Assembly: GCF_017589465.1 (NCBI RefSeq)
Contig: NZ_JAELYA010000002.1
Span: 248,001 to 312,000, forward strand
Reading direction: 5' to 3'
DNA from: Pseudomonas schmalbachii
GTDB taxonomy: Bacteria; Pseudomonadota; Gammaproteobacteria; Pseudomonadales; Pseudomonadaceae
Length of the DNA stretch: 64,000 bases
Below are positions 31,569 to 40,553 of the stretch, piece by piece. Every line of letters begins with the position of its first letter. Position 1 is the stretch's first letter. The position numbers and the translations under genes were made by a program. The notes under the pieces were generated by a model. The model had not been told where the DNA came from, did no database searches, and saw nothing but the letters and a program-made list of their open reading frames with translations.

Positions 31569-31646
31569 ATGAAAACCGCACATACCCTCATCCTGCTTCG
31601 CCAACACGCCTGCCTGCGCCTGGTCAGCCCGCGACTGCGTGGCTGA
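31569..31646 (+). CDS. leuA leader peptide
   Basis: A 25-residue frame with a ribosome site (AGGGTGG) that reads MKTAHTLILLRQHACLRLVS and then PRLRG; six residues are Leu, three within four codons (LILL). The stop codon is inside the 5' arm of a terminator-like hairpin located just before leuA. This is the layout of an amino-acid attenuator. A leu/phe leader RNA family is known from Pseudomonas; I infer this belongs to it. Confidence 0.85.
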   Translation: MKTAHTLILLRQHACLRLVSPRLRG

Positions 31647-31688
31647 AACGGACCATACTTTCAGTTTCAGCCCCTTCTTTATTTATTT
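31624..31688 (+). promoter_or_regulatory. leuA transcription attenuator
   Basis: A 9-bp stem, GGCTGAAAC (31641-31649) and GTTTCAGCC (31664-31672), is followed by the T-rich tract CCTTCTTTATTTATTT, giving an intrinsic terminator. The upstream TCAGCC (31624-31629), inside the leader frame, can pair with GGCTGA (31641-31646) instead and would break the terminator. Ribosome stalling at the Leu codons could choose between the two. Confidence 0.75.
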
Positions 31689-31730
31689 GCGCGCAGGCCC
31701 GTCTGGCCCGAAAGAAAAAGGATTCCGCTC

Positions 31731-33401
31731 ATGAGCATGTTGAAAGACCCGTCCTCCAAGTACCGCGCCTTCCCGGCCATCAACCTGCCTGACCGTACCT
31801 GGCCGTCGAAAACCATCACCGAAGTGCCGATCTGGTGCAGCTCCGACCTGCGCGACGGCAACCAGTCGCTGATCGAACCGATGGACCCGGCGAAGAAGCT
31901 GCGTTTCTTCGAGACCCTGGTGAAAGTGGGCCTGAAGCAGATCGAGGTGTCCTTCCCCTCCGCTTCCGAGGCCGACTTCAACTTCGTCCGCGACCTGATC
32001 GAGAACAACCGCATTCCGGACGACGTGACCATCCAGGTGCTGACCCAGGCCCGTGAAGACCTGATCACCCGCACCTTCGAATCCCTGCGCGGGGCGAAGA
32101 AGGCCATCGTCCACGTCTACAACGCCACCGCGCCGTCGTTCCGCCGCATCGTCTTCAACCAGGACAAGCAGGGCGTGGTCGATATCGCCGTGAACGCCGC
32201 CAAGCTGATCAAGAAGCTGGCCGCCGAACAGCCGGAAACCCAGTGGACCTTCCAGTACTCGCCGGAGATCTTCACCTCCACCGAGCTGGAGTTCGCCGTG
32301 CAGGTCTGCGACGCCGTGCTCGACGTATGGCAGCCGACTCCCGAGAACAAGGTCATCCTCAACCTGCCGGCCACCGTGGAAGTCGCCACGCCGAACATCT
32401 ACGCCGACCAGATCGAATGGTTCTGCCGCCACGTCAGCCGCCGCAACAGCGTGCTGATCAGCCTGCACACCCATAACGACCGTGGCACCGGCGTGGCCGC
32501 CACCGAACTGGGCCTGATGGCCGGCGCCGACCGCGTGGAAGGCTGCCTGTTCGGCAACGGCGAGCGTACCGGCAACGTCGACCTGGTGACCCTGGCGCTG
32601 AACATGTACACCCAGGGCATGCACCCTGGCCTGGACTTCTCCGACATCGACGCCGTGCGCAAGGTGGTCGAGGAGTGCAACCAGTTGCCGGTCCACCCGC
32701 GTCATCCGTACGTCGGCGACCTGGTCCACACCGCCTTCTCCGGCTCGCACCAGGACGCCATCCGCAAGGGCTTCGCCCAGCGGAAGGAAGACGGCATCTG
32801 GGAAGTACCGTACCTGCCGATCGATCCGGCGGACATCGGCCGCAGCTACGAGGCGGTGATCCGCGTGAACAGCCAGTCCGGCAAGGGCGGCATCACCTTC
32901 CTGCTCGAACAGGAGTACGGCATCAGCCTGCCGCGCCGCACGCAGATCGAGTTCAGCCAGGTGGTCCAGGCGGAAACCGACCGTCTCGGCCTGGAAATGA
33001 GCGCCCAGCAGATCTACGGCCTGCTGGAAAACGAGTACCTGAAGGCTACCGCGCCGTTCGCGCTGAAGGGCCATCGCCTGCAGGAAGAGAACAACGTCTG
33101 CACCGTCGACATCGAAGTCGCCAGCAAGGGTGAAACCCAGCACTGGCGCGGCAAGGGCAACGGCCCGCTGGAAGCGCTGGTGGCCTCGCTGCCGGTATCC
33201 GTGGAAATCATGGATTACAACGAGCATGCCATCGGCTCCGGCACCAATGCCAAGGCCGCGGCCTATATCGAGCTGCGCGTCGAGGGCGGCCGTTCGCTGC
33301 ACGGCATCGGTATCGACGAGAACATCACCACCGCCAGCTTCCGCGCCCTGTTCAGCGCGCTGAACCGCGCGGTCAACCTGGGCCAGGCGAAAGCTGCCTG
33401 A
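31731..33401 (+). CDS. leuA: 2-isopropylmalate synthase
   Basis: A 556-residue enzyme of the longer LeuA type that condenses acetyl-CoA with 2-ketoisovalerate, the first step of leucine synthesis. It has a TIM-barrel HMGL-like domain with metal-binding [11 protein letters not shown] (near 35) and [11 protein letters not shown] (near 245), [17 protein letters not shown], and a C-terminal LeuA dimer domain (about 430-556) that binds leucine for feedback. It is preceded by a leucine-rich leader and attenuator and ends at a strong hairpin terminator. Confidence 0.98.
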   Translation: MSMLKDPSSKYRAFPAINLPDRTWPSKTITEVPIWCSSDLRDGNQSLIEPMDPAKKLRFFETLVKVGLKQIEVSFPSASEADFNFVRDLIENNRIPDDVTIQVLTQAREDLITRTFESLRGAKKAIVHVYNATAPSFRRIVFNQDKQGVVDIAVNAAKLIKKLAAEQPETQWTFQYSPEIFTSTELEFAVQVCDAVLDVWQPTPENKVILNLPATVEVATPNIYADQIEWFCRHVSRRNSVLISLHTHNDRGTGVAATELGLMAGADRVEGCLFGNGERTGNVDLVTLALNMYTQGMHPGLDFSDIDAVRKVVEECNQLPVHPRHPYVGDLVHTAFSGSHQDAIRKGFAQRKEDGIWEVPYLPIDPADIGRSYEAVIRVNSQSGKGGITFLLEQEYGISLPRRTQIEFSQVVQAETDRLGLEMSAQQIYGLLENEYLKATAPFALKGHRLQEENNVCTVDIEVASKGETQHWRGKGNGPLEALVASLPVSVEIMDYNEHAIGSGTNAKAAAYIELRVEGGRSLHGIGIDENITTASFRALFSALNRAVNLGQAKAA

Positions 33402-33420
33402 GTCTCGCACTGATATGAAG

Positions 33421-33442
33421 AAGGGGCCCTCGGGCCCCTTTT
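33421..33442 (+). terminator. Intrinsic terminator of leuA
   Basis: Stem AAGGGGCCC, loop TCG, complement GGGCCCCTT followed by TTTC. It lies 20 bp after the leuA stop. Confidence 0.85.
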
Positions 33443-33455
33443 CATTTACACAGTT

Positions 33456-33486
33456 GTTGGGCTTCGCTGCGCTCAGCGCCAACCTG
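33456..33486. repeat. Palindromic intergenic element, copy 4 (right half only)
   Basis: Only the right arm, GTTGGGCTTCGCTGCGCTCA and then GCGCCAACCT, is present; the left arm is missing. It follows the leuA terminator and ends 6 bp before the stop of the next minus-strand gene. Confidence 0.8.
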
Positions 33487-33491
33487 CCTCG

Positions 33492-33857
33492 TTATTCGTC
33501 GTCGCCAGTGGCGGAGACTGCCCCCAGGCAAAACAGGCGATGTTCCGTCCCTGCGCTCAGCAGGGTCCAGAAGCCTTCTTCCTGCGCGTAAACCGCCTCC
33601 ATCACCTCGTTGTAGCTGAAGCGCCAGACACGGCGGTCGCGGCCGTCCATCGACTCGATACGCAAGACTTCCTCATCGCTGGCGAAGGGCTGGCCAAGTT
33701 CGGCGGCGGCATCGGCCTGGTCCAGCAGCGCCTCGTTGAGCTCGAACTGGAAGGCGTGCAGGCCGTCGATTTGCAGCATGTCGGCGGTTTCCAGTTGATC
33801 CAGCAGGTAGAGATTCTCGCTGTGCATTTCGGCCATCCGTAAGTGAAAGGCGGTCAT
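33492..33857 (-). CDS. Conserved hypothetical protein
   Basis: A 121-residue acidic, soluble protein with no signal peptide or membrane segment. It contains NLYLLDQLETADMLQIDGLHAFQFEL, written here in part as LETADMLQIDGLHAF, and WRFSYNEVMEAVYAQEEGFW. I think it is a Pseudomonas-specific family found next to leuA but cannot assign a function. The start could be 33857 or the Met codons 7 and 10 residues in; none has a strong ribosome site. It converges on leuA and diverges from the aldo/keto reductase gene. Confidence 0.65.
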   Translation of the reverse strand: MTAFHLRMAEMHSENLYLLDQLETADMLQIDGLHAFQFELNEALLDQADAAAELGQPFASDEEVLRIESMDGRDRRVWRFSYNEVMEAVYAQEEGFWTLLSAGTEHRLFCLGAVSATGDDE

Positions 33858-33957
33858 GATAGACCAACCGGCACCGATTGGCGGGACCTGCGTCAGTTGC
33901 CCCGCGAACTATGCTGTCAGTCCATCCCCATGATCCATCGGCAAGGAGGGAAAGCAG

Positions 33958-34911
33958 GTGACCCTACGCGAACTTGGCCAATCGGGCCTGGAGATTCCGC
34001 CCCTGGTATTCGGCGGCAATGTATTCGGCTGGACGGCCGACGAAGCCACCTCGTTCCGCCTGCTGGATACGCTGCTGGACGCCGGCCTGAACTGCATCGA
34101 CACCGCCGACGTCTACGCCCGCTGGCTGCCCGCGCACACCGGCGGCGAGTCGGAAACCATCATCGGCAACTGGCTGAAGAAAACCGGCAAGCGCGACAAG
34201 GTGATCATCGCCACCAAGGTCGGCATGGACATGGGCAACGGCCACAAGGGCCTTTCCGCCGCCTATATCGAACAGGCCGTGGAAGCCTCGCTGCGCCGTC
34301 TGCAGACCGACTACATCGACCTCTACCAGGCGCACTGCGACGATGCCCACACCTCGCTGGAGGAAACCCTCGGCGCCTTCGCCGGCCTCATCGGCAGCGG
34401 CAAGGTGCGCGTCATCGGCGCTTCCAACTACGACGCCCGGCGCCTGCGCGAGGCCCACGCGGAATGCCAGCGGCTCAAGCTGCCGAGCTACCAGAGCCTG
34501 CAGCCCAACTACAACCTCTACGACCGCGCCGACTACGAGACCCGTCTGGAACCGACGATACGCGAACTGGGTCTGGGAGTGATCTGCTACTACTCGCTGG
34601 CCGGCGGCTTCCTGACCGGCAAGTACCGCAGCCAGGCGGACCTGGATAAAAGCCCGGCGCGCGCCGACAAGGTGAAGGGCTATCTGAACGAACGCGGCGT
34701 GACCATCCTCGCCGCGCTGGACGAGGTGGCGGAGCAGTACGACGTGACGCCCACCCAGGTCGCCCTGGCCTGGCTGATCGCCCGCCCCAGCGTTACTGCG
34801 CCGATTGCCAGCGCATCCAGCCTGGACCAGTTGCCGGACCTGATCGGCGCAACCCGGCTGCAACTGGATGCCGACTCCATCGAGCGGTTGAACCGGGCCA
34901 GTGCGTATTGA
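33958..34911 (+). CDS. Aldo/keto reductase
   Basis: A 317-residue NADPH-dependent oxidoreductase of the AKR superfamily. The catalytic Asp and Tyr appear in NCIDTADVYARWLP and the Lys in DKVIIATKVGMDMG; the fourth member, His, is present in DLYQAHCDDAHTSLEETL. The NADP-binding end reads APIASASSLDQLPDLI. The substrate is unknown. It begins with GTG, 5 nt after AGGAGGGAAAG. It is a single gene, followed by two copies of the palindromic repeat. Confidence 0.92.
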   Translation: MTLRELGQSGLEIPPLVFGGNVFGWTADEATSFRLLDTLLDAGLNCIDTADVYARWLPAHTGGESETIIGNWLKKTGKRDKVIIATKVGMDMGNGHKGLSAAYIEQAVEASLRRLQTDYIDLYQAHCDDAHTSLEETLGAFAGLIGSGKVRVIGASNYDARRLREAHAECQRLKLPSYQSLQPNYNLYDRADYETRLEPTIRELGLGVICYYSLAGGFLTGKYRSQADLDKSPARADKVKGYLNERGVTILAALDEVAEQYDVTPTQVALAWLIARPSVTAPIASASSLDQLPDLIGATRLQLDADSIERLNRASAY

Positions 34912-34930
34912 TCACCATCGGGGCGCCTTC

Positions 34931-35009
34931 CGTAGGTTGGGCTGAGCCTGCGAAGCCCAACATTCCGCCACGCAAGCGTTGGGCTTCACTTCGTTCAGCG
35001 CCAACCTAC
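34931..35009. repeat. Palindromic intergenic element, copy 5 (full)
   Basis: Arms 34931-34961 (CGTAGGTTGGGCTGAGCC..., one base shorter than other copies) and 34978-35009 (ending GCGCCAACCTAC). The centre reads ATTCCGCCACGCAAGC, shared with the half copy just downstream. Confidence 0.88.
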
Positions 35010-35050
35010 ATTGCCCGACGCACCGAGCGCCATGCCCGGCACGACAGCCC

Positions 35051-35082
35051 CGTAGGTTGACGCTGAGCCCGCGAAGCCCAAC
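35051..35082. repeat. Palindromic intergenic element, copy 6 (left half only)
   Basis: CGTAGGTTGACGCTGAGCC and onward to GCCCAAC, 120 bp from the start of copy 5 and in the same direction. The match continues into the centre (ATCCGGCCACGCAAAC) and then ends 8 bp before the omega-amidase stop. The right arm is absent. Confidence 0.82.
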
Positions 35083-35106
35083 ATCCGGCCACGCAAACGG
35101 GCCGAA

Positions 35107-35901
35107 TCAGGGCTTCAGCTCGAACTCATCGGCATCCAGGTTGGCCGGGAAGCGCTCGCGGTAGGCCGCCAGCGCCTGTGCGGACAGGCTGACGTGGAAC
35201 ACGCCATCGCCCGTGCCCGCCTCCAGCAGGGCCTCGCCCTGGAAATCCAGCACCTGGCTGTCGCCGGAATAGCCGTGCCCCTTGCCATCCTCGCCGACGC
35301 GGTTCACCGCCGCGACGTAGCACAGGTTCTCGATGGCGCGCGCCGGCAGCAGGCGGTTCCAATGCTGGCGGCGCGCGGCCGGCCAGTTGGCGGTGTACAG
35401 CAGCAGGTCGGTATCGCGGGCGTCGCGGCTCCATACCGGGAAGCGCAGGTCGTAGCAGACCAGCGGGCGAATCCGCCAGCCCTTCCACTCCAGCAGCACC
35501 TGGTGCTCGCCCGGCGTGTAGTGCTTGTGCTCGCCGGCCATGCGGAACAGATGGCGCTTGTCGTAGTACAGCATCTCGCCGTCCGGGCGCGCCCAGAGCA
35601 GGCGGTTGCGGTGGCTGCCGTCCGCGGCGCGGATGATCACGCTGCCGGCGACCACCGCATCCAGCCGCGCGGCCTGCTCGCGCAGCCAGGCGTAGGTGGC
35701 GCCCTCCTCCGGCTCGCAGAGGCTTTCCGAATCCATGGAGAAGCCGGTGGTGAACATCTCCGGCAGGATCACCAGGTCGGCGCCTCGCGCCTGCTCCAGC
35801 AGCGTGGCGAAGCGCGCGCGGTTGGCCTCGGCGTCGTGCCAGGCCAGGGTGGTCTGCACCAGGGCGAGTTTCAGGTCGGGCAGTTGGCTCAGATCGCGCA
35901 T
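35107..35901 (-). CDS. Nitrilase-family omega-amidase (YafV-like)
   Basis: A 264-residue carbon-nitrogen hydrolase with the Glu-Lys-Cys triad: Glu in VILPEMFTTGF (about 48), Lys in YYDKRHLF (about 114), Cys in RPLVCYDLRFPVW (about 148). Members hydrolyse 2-oxoglutaramate or 2-oxosuccinamate. The gene overlaps the aminotransferase stop by 13 bp, which fits the glutamine transaminase/omega-amidase pathway, where this enzyme removes the keto-amide product and pulls transamination forward. Confidence 0.92.
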   Translation of the reverse strand: MRDLSQLPDLKLALVQTTLAWHDAEANRARFATLLEQARGADLVILPEMFTTGFSMDSESLCEPEEGATYAWLREQAARLDAVVAGSVIIRAADGSHRNRLLWARPDGEMLYYDKRHLFRMAGEHKHYTPGEHQVLLEWKGWRIRPLVCYDLRFPVWSRDARDTDLLLYTANWPAARRQHWNRLLPARAIENLCYVAAVNRVGEDGKGHGYSGDSQVLDFQGEALLEAGTGDGVFHVSLSAQALAAYRERFPANLDADEFELKP

Positions 35902-37037
35902 AGTTTTTCCGCCGCCTGACGCAGCGTCTCCTCACGTTTGGCGAAGCAGAAGCGCACCAGACGCATGTCGGCCGGCGCCTGCTGGTAGAACACCGACACC
36001 GGGATCGCGGCGACGCCATGCTCGCGGGTCAGCCATTCGGCCATGGCCACGTCGTCCAGGTCCGGACGGATCGCCGAATAGTCGACCACCTGGAAATAGG
36101 TGCCGGCGGCACGCTGGAAGGTGAACCGCGAGCTGACCAGCAGGTCGCAGAACAGGTCGCGCTTGGCCTGGTAGAAAGCCGGCAGCTCGCGCAGGTGCCC
36201 GGGGTGCTCGGCCATGAAATCGGCCAGCGCCCATTGCAGCGGCGTCACGCCGCAGAAGTTGACGTACTGGTGGATCTTGCGCAGCTCGGCGGACAGCGCC
36301 GGCGGCGCCACCACGTAGCCGGTCTTCCAGCCGGTGACGTGGTAGGTCTTGCCGAACGAGCTGATCACGAAGGCGCGCGGGTACAGCTCCTCATGGGCGA
36401 GCACGCTGGTGTGGCTGACGCCGTCGTAGATCAGGTGCTCGTAGACCTCGTCGCTGATCACGTAGATCTCGCGATCGCGGATCAGCGCGGCCAGCTGGTC
36501 GAGGTCGGCGCGATCGATCAGCGCGCCGCTCGGGTTGTGCGGGCTGTTGAGGAAGATCAGGCGGGTGCGTGGGGTGATGGCGTCGGCCAGGCGCTGCCAG
36601 TCAATGCGGAAGTCCGGCAGGCTCAGCGGCACATGCACGCAGCGGCCGCCGGCCAGTTCCACCGAGGGCTCGTAGCTGTCGTAGCAGGGATCGAGAACGA
36701 TGGCCTCGTCGCCCGGGCGGATCACCGCCTGCACCGCGCAGAAGATCGCCTCGGTGGCGCCGGGGGTGATGGTCACTTCGCTGTCGGCGCTGACCTTGCG
36801 CCCGTAGAAATCGGCGACCTTGGCCGCGACCTGCTCGCGCAGCGCCGGCAGGCCGGTCATCGGCGCGTACTGGTTATGCCCGAGCATGACGTGGCGGCCG
36901 ATAGCCTCGCGCAATGCGAGCGGGCCGTCGAAGTCAGGGAAGCCCTGGGAAAGATTCAGCGCACCGCAATCGGCGGCAAGCTGGGACATGCGAGTGAAGA
37001 TGGTGGTGCCGACATTCGGCAGTTTGCTGGTGAGCAT
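35889..37037 (-). CDS. Methionine/kynurenine-type aminotransferase (YbdL-like)
   Basis: A 382-residue class I PLP aminotransferase. Motifs include LNLSQGFPDFDGP (substrate loop), FLNSPHNPSGALI, YVISDEVYEHLIYDG and the PLP lysine region ISSFGKTYHVTGWKTGY. It resembles the YbdL/glutamine transaminase K group that uses methionine or aromatic amino acids and glutamine. Its coupling with an omega-amidase gene strongly supports a keto-acid repair or methionine salvage role. It stands first in a two-gene operon. Confidence 0.92.
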   Translation of the reverse strand: MLTSKLPNVGTTIFTRMSQLAADCGALNLSQGFPDFDGPLALREAIGRHVMLGHNQYAPMTGLPALREQVAAKVADFYGRKVSADSEVTITPGATEAIFCAVQAVIRPGDEAIVLDPCYDSYEPSVELAGGRCVHVPLSLPDFRIDWQRLADAITPRTRLIFLNSPHNPSGALIDRADLDQLAALIRDREIYVISDEVYEHLIYDGVSHTSVLAHEELYPRAFVISSFGKTYHVTGWKTGYVVAPPALSAELRKIHQYVNFCGVTPLQWALADFMAEHPGHLRELPAFYQAKRDLFCDLLVSSRFTFQRAAGTYFQVVDYSAIRPDLDDVAMAEWLTREHGVAAIPVSVFYQQAPADMRLVRFCFAKREETLRQAAEKLCAI

Positions 37038-37167
37038 GGCTTCGACTACAGGCTGCGGGCGATAAGTGGGGCACCTACTTTATCGTCTGCAGCCTGCGGC
37101 CTGAAGCCCGGACTTCGGTTCTGTCGCCATTTCGTCGCGAGCGAGCGAAACGGCAACAGACCCTAGG

Positions 37168-38655
37168 CTATTTACGCTTGTCCTTCCGCTTCTTCTCGGC
37201 TTTCTTGTGGTGCGACATGAGCCGGCGCTTCTTGTTCACCTGGCGCTCGGTGAGCTGGGTCTTCTTGCCTTCGAACGGGTTGTCGCCGCCCTTGTACTCG
37301 ATACGGATCGGCGTACCGACCAGTTTCAGCACGCGCCGGTAGGTCTTCTCCAGGTAGCGCGTGTAGGCCTTGGGCACCGCATCCACCTGGTTGCCGTGGA
37401 TCACGATCAGCGGCGGGTTGGCGCCGCCGAGGTGGGCGTAGCGCAGCTTGATGCGGCGGCCGTTGACCATCGGCGGCTGGTGTACCTGGATCGCATCTTC
37501 GAGGATCTGCGTCAGACGGCTGGTCGGCCAGCGGGTGACGGCCGAACGGAAGGACTCCTGCACCGACTTGTACAGATGGCCGACGCCGGTGCCATGCAGC
37601 GCGGAAATGAAGTGGATGTCGGCGAAGTCGACGAACAGCAGGCGGCGCTCCAGTTCGGTCTTCACGTAGTCGCGCTCGGCGGACTCCATGCCGTCCCACT
37701 TGTTCAGCGCGATGACCAGCGCACGGCCGGTTTCCAGCACGAAGCCAAGCAGGTTGAGATCGTGCTCGACCACACCCTCGCGGGCGTCCATGACGAAGAT
37801 CACCACGTTGGCATCCTGGATCGCCTGCAGGGTCTTCACCACCGAGAACTTTTCCACCGCCTCGAAGATCTTGCCGCGGCGGCGCACGCCGGCGGTGTCG
37901 ATCAGCGTGTACTTCTCTTCGTTGCGCTCGAACGGGATGTAGATGCTGTCGCGGGTGGTGCCGGCCTGGTCGTAGACGATCACCCGCTCCTCGCCGAGCA
38001 TGCGGTTGACCAGGGTCGACTTGCCGACATTGGGGCGGCCGATGATGGCGATCTTGATGCCATCCTTCTCGCTCGGGCCGGGAATCCGCTTGGGCTCTTC
38101 GCCTTCGGCGACTTCCTCGGTTTCGCCGGGCGCCTCGTTGTCTTCCGGTGCTTCCGGGTCCGGGAGGAACAGCTCGCCCAGTGCCGTCTGCAGCATATGG
38201 GTGATGCCGCGGCCGTGGGCAGCGGCGATCGGCAGCGCATCGCCCAGGCCCAGCGGGCTGAACTCGGCGCGGGCGATATCCGGATCGACGGTGTCGACCT
38301 TGTTCGCCACCAGGTAGCTGCGCTTGTTCCGCTTGCGCAGGTGCTCGCCGATCATCTGGTCGGCGGCGGTCATCCCGGCACGCGAGTCGACCATGAACAG
38401 CACCGCATCGGCCTCTTCGATGGCCTGCAGCGATTGCTCGGCCATTTTCGCATCAATGCCTTCCTCATCGCCGGAGATACCCCCGGTATCGATGACGATG
38501 AATTTCTTGCCCTGCCACTTCGCCTCGCCGTACTGGCGGTCGCGGGTCAGGCCGGCGTATTCGGCAACGATGGCGTCGCGGGTCTTGGTCAGTCGGTTGA
38601 ACAGGGTGGACTTGCCGACGTTCGGACGACCCACCAGGGCAATTACGGGAACCAT
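37168..38655 (-). CDS. der: Ribosome biogenesis GTPase Der (EngA)
   Basis: A 495-residue protein with two tandem GTPase domains, each with its P-loop: [16 protein letters not shown] at residue 7 and [16 protein letters not shown] near 205. Switch and base motifs NKVDTVD and NKWDGME follow. A KH-like C-terminal domain (about 380-470) and a basic tail ([21 protein letters not shown], given here as two parts) complete it. An acidic linker ([19 protein letters not shown]) joins the G domains. It acts in 50S assembly. It follows bamB after a hairpin. Confidence 0.98.
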   Translation of the reverse strand: MVPVIALVGRPNVGKSTLFNRLTKTRDAIVAEYAGLTRDRQYGEAKWQGKKFIVIDTGGISGDEEGIDAKMAEQSLQAIEEADAVLFMVDSRAGMTAADQMIGEHLRKRNKRSYLVANKVDTVDPDIARAEFSPLGLGDALPIAAAHGRGITHMLQTALGELFLPDPEAPEDNEAPGETEEVAEGEEPKRIPGPSEKDGIKIAIIGRPNVGKSTLVNRMLGEERVIVYDQAGTTRDSIYIPFERNEEKYTLIDTAGVRRRGKIFEAVEKFSVVKTLQAIQDANVVIFVMDAREGVVEHDLNLLGFVLETGRALVIALNKWDGMESAERDYVKTELERRLLFVDFADIHFISALHGTGVGHLYKSVQESFRSAVTRWPTSRLTQILEDAIQVHQPPMVNGRRIKLRYAHLGGANPPLIVIHGNQVDAVPKAYTRYLEKTYRRVLKLVGTPIRIEYKGGDNPFEGKKTQLTERQVNKKRRLMSHHKKAEKKRKDKRK

Positions 38656-38696
38656 GCGGCTCTCCAGGAAAAATTCAGATTTTCAGAAAACACGAC

Positions 38697-38723
38697 GGCC
38701 GCTGTCGTCGCGCGACAGCGGCC
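38697..38723 (-). terminator. Hairpin between bamB and der
   Basis: An 11-bp stem, GGCCGCTGTCG with complement CGACAGCGGCC and a 5-nt loop. In the minus direction a short T-stretch (GTGTTTTC) follows. It may partly end the transcript from upstream, yet der directly follows. Confidence 0.6.
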
Positions 38724-38739
38724 GGCAGTAAGACACAGC

Positions 38740-39882
38740 TTAGCGAATGGTATAGGCGACCAGATCACCGCTGTTGCCAAACACATACATCCAGTTGCCG
38801 ACTACCAGCGGGCGCACACGCACACCGTCGCCATCGACCTTCGTGCGGCCGACGAAGCGGCCATCCACCTGGCTCAGCAGGTGCACGTAGCCTTCGACGT
38901 CGCCGACCACCACATTGCTGGACAGGATCGCCGGAGCGGACAGCTGGCGGCGGGCCAGGGATTCGTTGCGCCACAGCGAGGAAGCGCCACGGGAATCCAG
39001 TCCTTCGACGGTGCCACTGGCCTCGCTGACGTAGACGTTGCCGAAACCTTCGGCAACACCCGCGTAGCTGGAAGCTTCGCGCTGCCACAGTACGCGGCCG
39101 GTGCTGACGTCCAGCGCCGCGGCGCGGCCCTGATAGCTGGCGACGTACAGGGCGTTGTCCACCAGAGTCAGACCGCCATCGATATCCACCACGCGCTCCA
39201 GCTCGGAACGACCCTGGGGAATAGCCACGCGCTGTTCCCAGACCGGCAGGCCACGCTGCACATCGACTGCGATGACCTTGCCGCTGGCCAACCCGGCCAG
39301 CGCCAGGCGACCGGCAATCAGCGGAGCACCGGTGCCACGCAGGGTCAGGACCGGCACGCTGCTTTCATAGATCCAGCGACGGTTGCCGCTGGCGGCGTCG
39401 AAAGCGATCAGCTTGTCGTCCTGGGTCTGCACCACCACGACGTCACCGTCGGTTGCTGGTGCGGACAGCACCTCGCTGGTCACCCGGGTACGCCATTTCT
39501 GCTCGCCGCTGGTCTCGTCGAGGGCGATCACATCGCCGCGCAGGGTACCGATCAGCACCATGCCGTGGCCGACACCGACCCCACCGGAAACCGGCAGGTC
39601 GAGGTCCTGTTTCCACAGCACGTCGCCGCTCTCGCGCTGGATGGCCATTACGCGGCCTTCAGCGGAAGCGGCATAGATCACCGAACCGTCCACGGCCGGC
39701 GTCAGCAGGTTGTAGAGGTCGCCCTGGCCGTCACCGACCGAGCGGCTCCATTGCTTCTCCAGGCGAACCTCTTCGGTGAAGTCGGTGAGTTCCGCCGGAG
39801 GCAGTTCTTTCTTCGAGTTGCTGCTGCAACCCACGGCCAACAGGGTCAGCGCCAACAGCGCCACGTGTTTCCAGCGCAGCAT
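38740..39882 (-). CDS. bamB: Outer membrane protein assembly factor BamB
   Basis: A 380-residue lipoprotein of the BAM complex. The signal peptide ends with the lipobox LLAVGCSS (Cys about 17), and the rest is an eight-bladed beta-propeller with PQQ-like repeats (for example MAIQRESGDVLWKQDLD, IALDETSGEQKWRT). It works with BamA in inserting outer-membrane beta-barrels. The start at 39882 (MLRWKHV) has GGGAG 9 nt before and is preferred to the Met three codons earlier. It overlaps yfgM by a few bases. Confidence 0.96.
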   Translation of the reverse strand: MLRWKHVALLALTLLAVGCSSNSKKELPPAELTDFTEEVRLEKQWSRSVGDGQGDLYNLLTPAVDGSVIYAASAEGRVMAIQRESGDVLWKQDLDLPVSGGVGVGHGMVLIGTLRGDVIALDETSGEQKWRTRVTSEVLSAPATDGDVVVVQTQDDKLIAFDAASGNRRWIYESSVPVLTLRGTGAPLIAGRLALAGLASGKVIAVDVQRGLPVWEQRVAIPQGRSELERVVDIDGGLTLVDNALYVASYQGRAAALDVSTGRVLWQREASSYAGVAEGFGNVYVSEASGTVEGLDSRGASSLWRNESLARRQLSAPAILSSNVVVGDVEGYVHLLSQVDGRFVGRTKVDGDGVRVRPLVVGNWMYVFGNSGDLVAYTIR

Positions 39883-39883
39883 G

Positions 39884-40528
39884 TCAGGCATCTCCCTTGG
39901 CCAGGTCGTCCAGCTTAATCTGCAGGGCGCCGAGCGCGGCGTCTTCCGGCAGTGCAGCCTTGGCTTTCTCGTAGGCGGCGCGCGCATCATCGGTGCGCTT
40001 CAGCTGCACCAGCAGATCGCCCCGCAGTTCCTCGCGGGTAGCGACGTAGGCCTTCTCGGCCTCGCCTTCGAGCAGCTTGAGGCCTTCCTCGACCTTGCCC
40101 TGGGCAGACAGGACGCGCGCCAGACGCTGCCGCGCCAGCTCGCCGAGGGTGGCATCGACCGGCTTGTCGACGATGGCCTTGAGTTCCAGGGCCGCGTCAT
40201 CCAGCCTGCCGCTGTCCACCGCCACCTTGGCGACGAACAGGCGACCGTACTGGGCATACCGGGTGCCGCCGTATTCGCTGGTCAGCTTGCTGGCGAGTTC
40301 CGCGACTTTCGCCGGATCGGGTTGGCCAGTCGGGTTCAGAGCGGTTTCCAGCAGTTGCTGATAGATGATCGAGGCGCCTTGCGCCTGATTGTTCTGGTAT
40401 TTCTTCCAGGCCTGCCAGCCGAACACCACTACCAGGGCCAGCAAGGCGCCGGTGAGCAGGGGCATGCCATTGCGCTGCCACCAGTCCTTGATGTCCGCCA
40501 GTTGTTCTTCTTCGGTACGCGTGGTCAC
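39884..40528 (-). CDS. yfgM: YfgM-like tetratricopeptide inner-membrane protein
   Basis: A 214-residue protein with a short cytoplasmic N-terminus, one membrane helix (MPLLTGALLALVVVFGWQAW, about 22-41) and a periplasmic TPR-like domain. YfgM interacts with SecYEG and PpiD in E. coli and assists folding of exported proteins. It lies between hisS and bamB as in most gammaproteobacteria, with its stop overlapping the bamB start. Confidence 0.93.
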   Translation of the reverse strand: MTTRTEEEQLADIKDWWQRNGMPLLTGALLALVVVFGWQAWKKYQNNQAQGASIIYQQLLETALNPTGQPDPAKVAELASKLTSEYGGTRYAQYGRLFVAKVAVDSGRLDDAALELKAIVDKPVDATLGELARQRLARVLSAQGKVEEGLKLLEGEAEKAYVATREELRGDLLVQLKRTDDARAAYEKAKAALPEDAALGALQIKLDDLAKGDA

Positions 40529-40553
40529 CCCAATACTCCTAGTCGGTGTTGTC

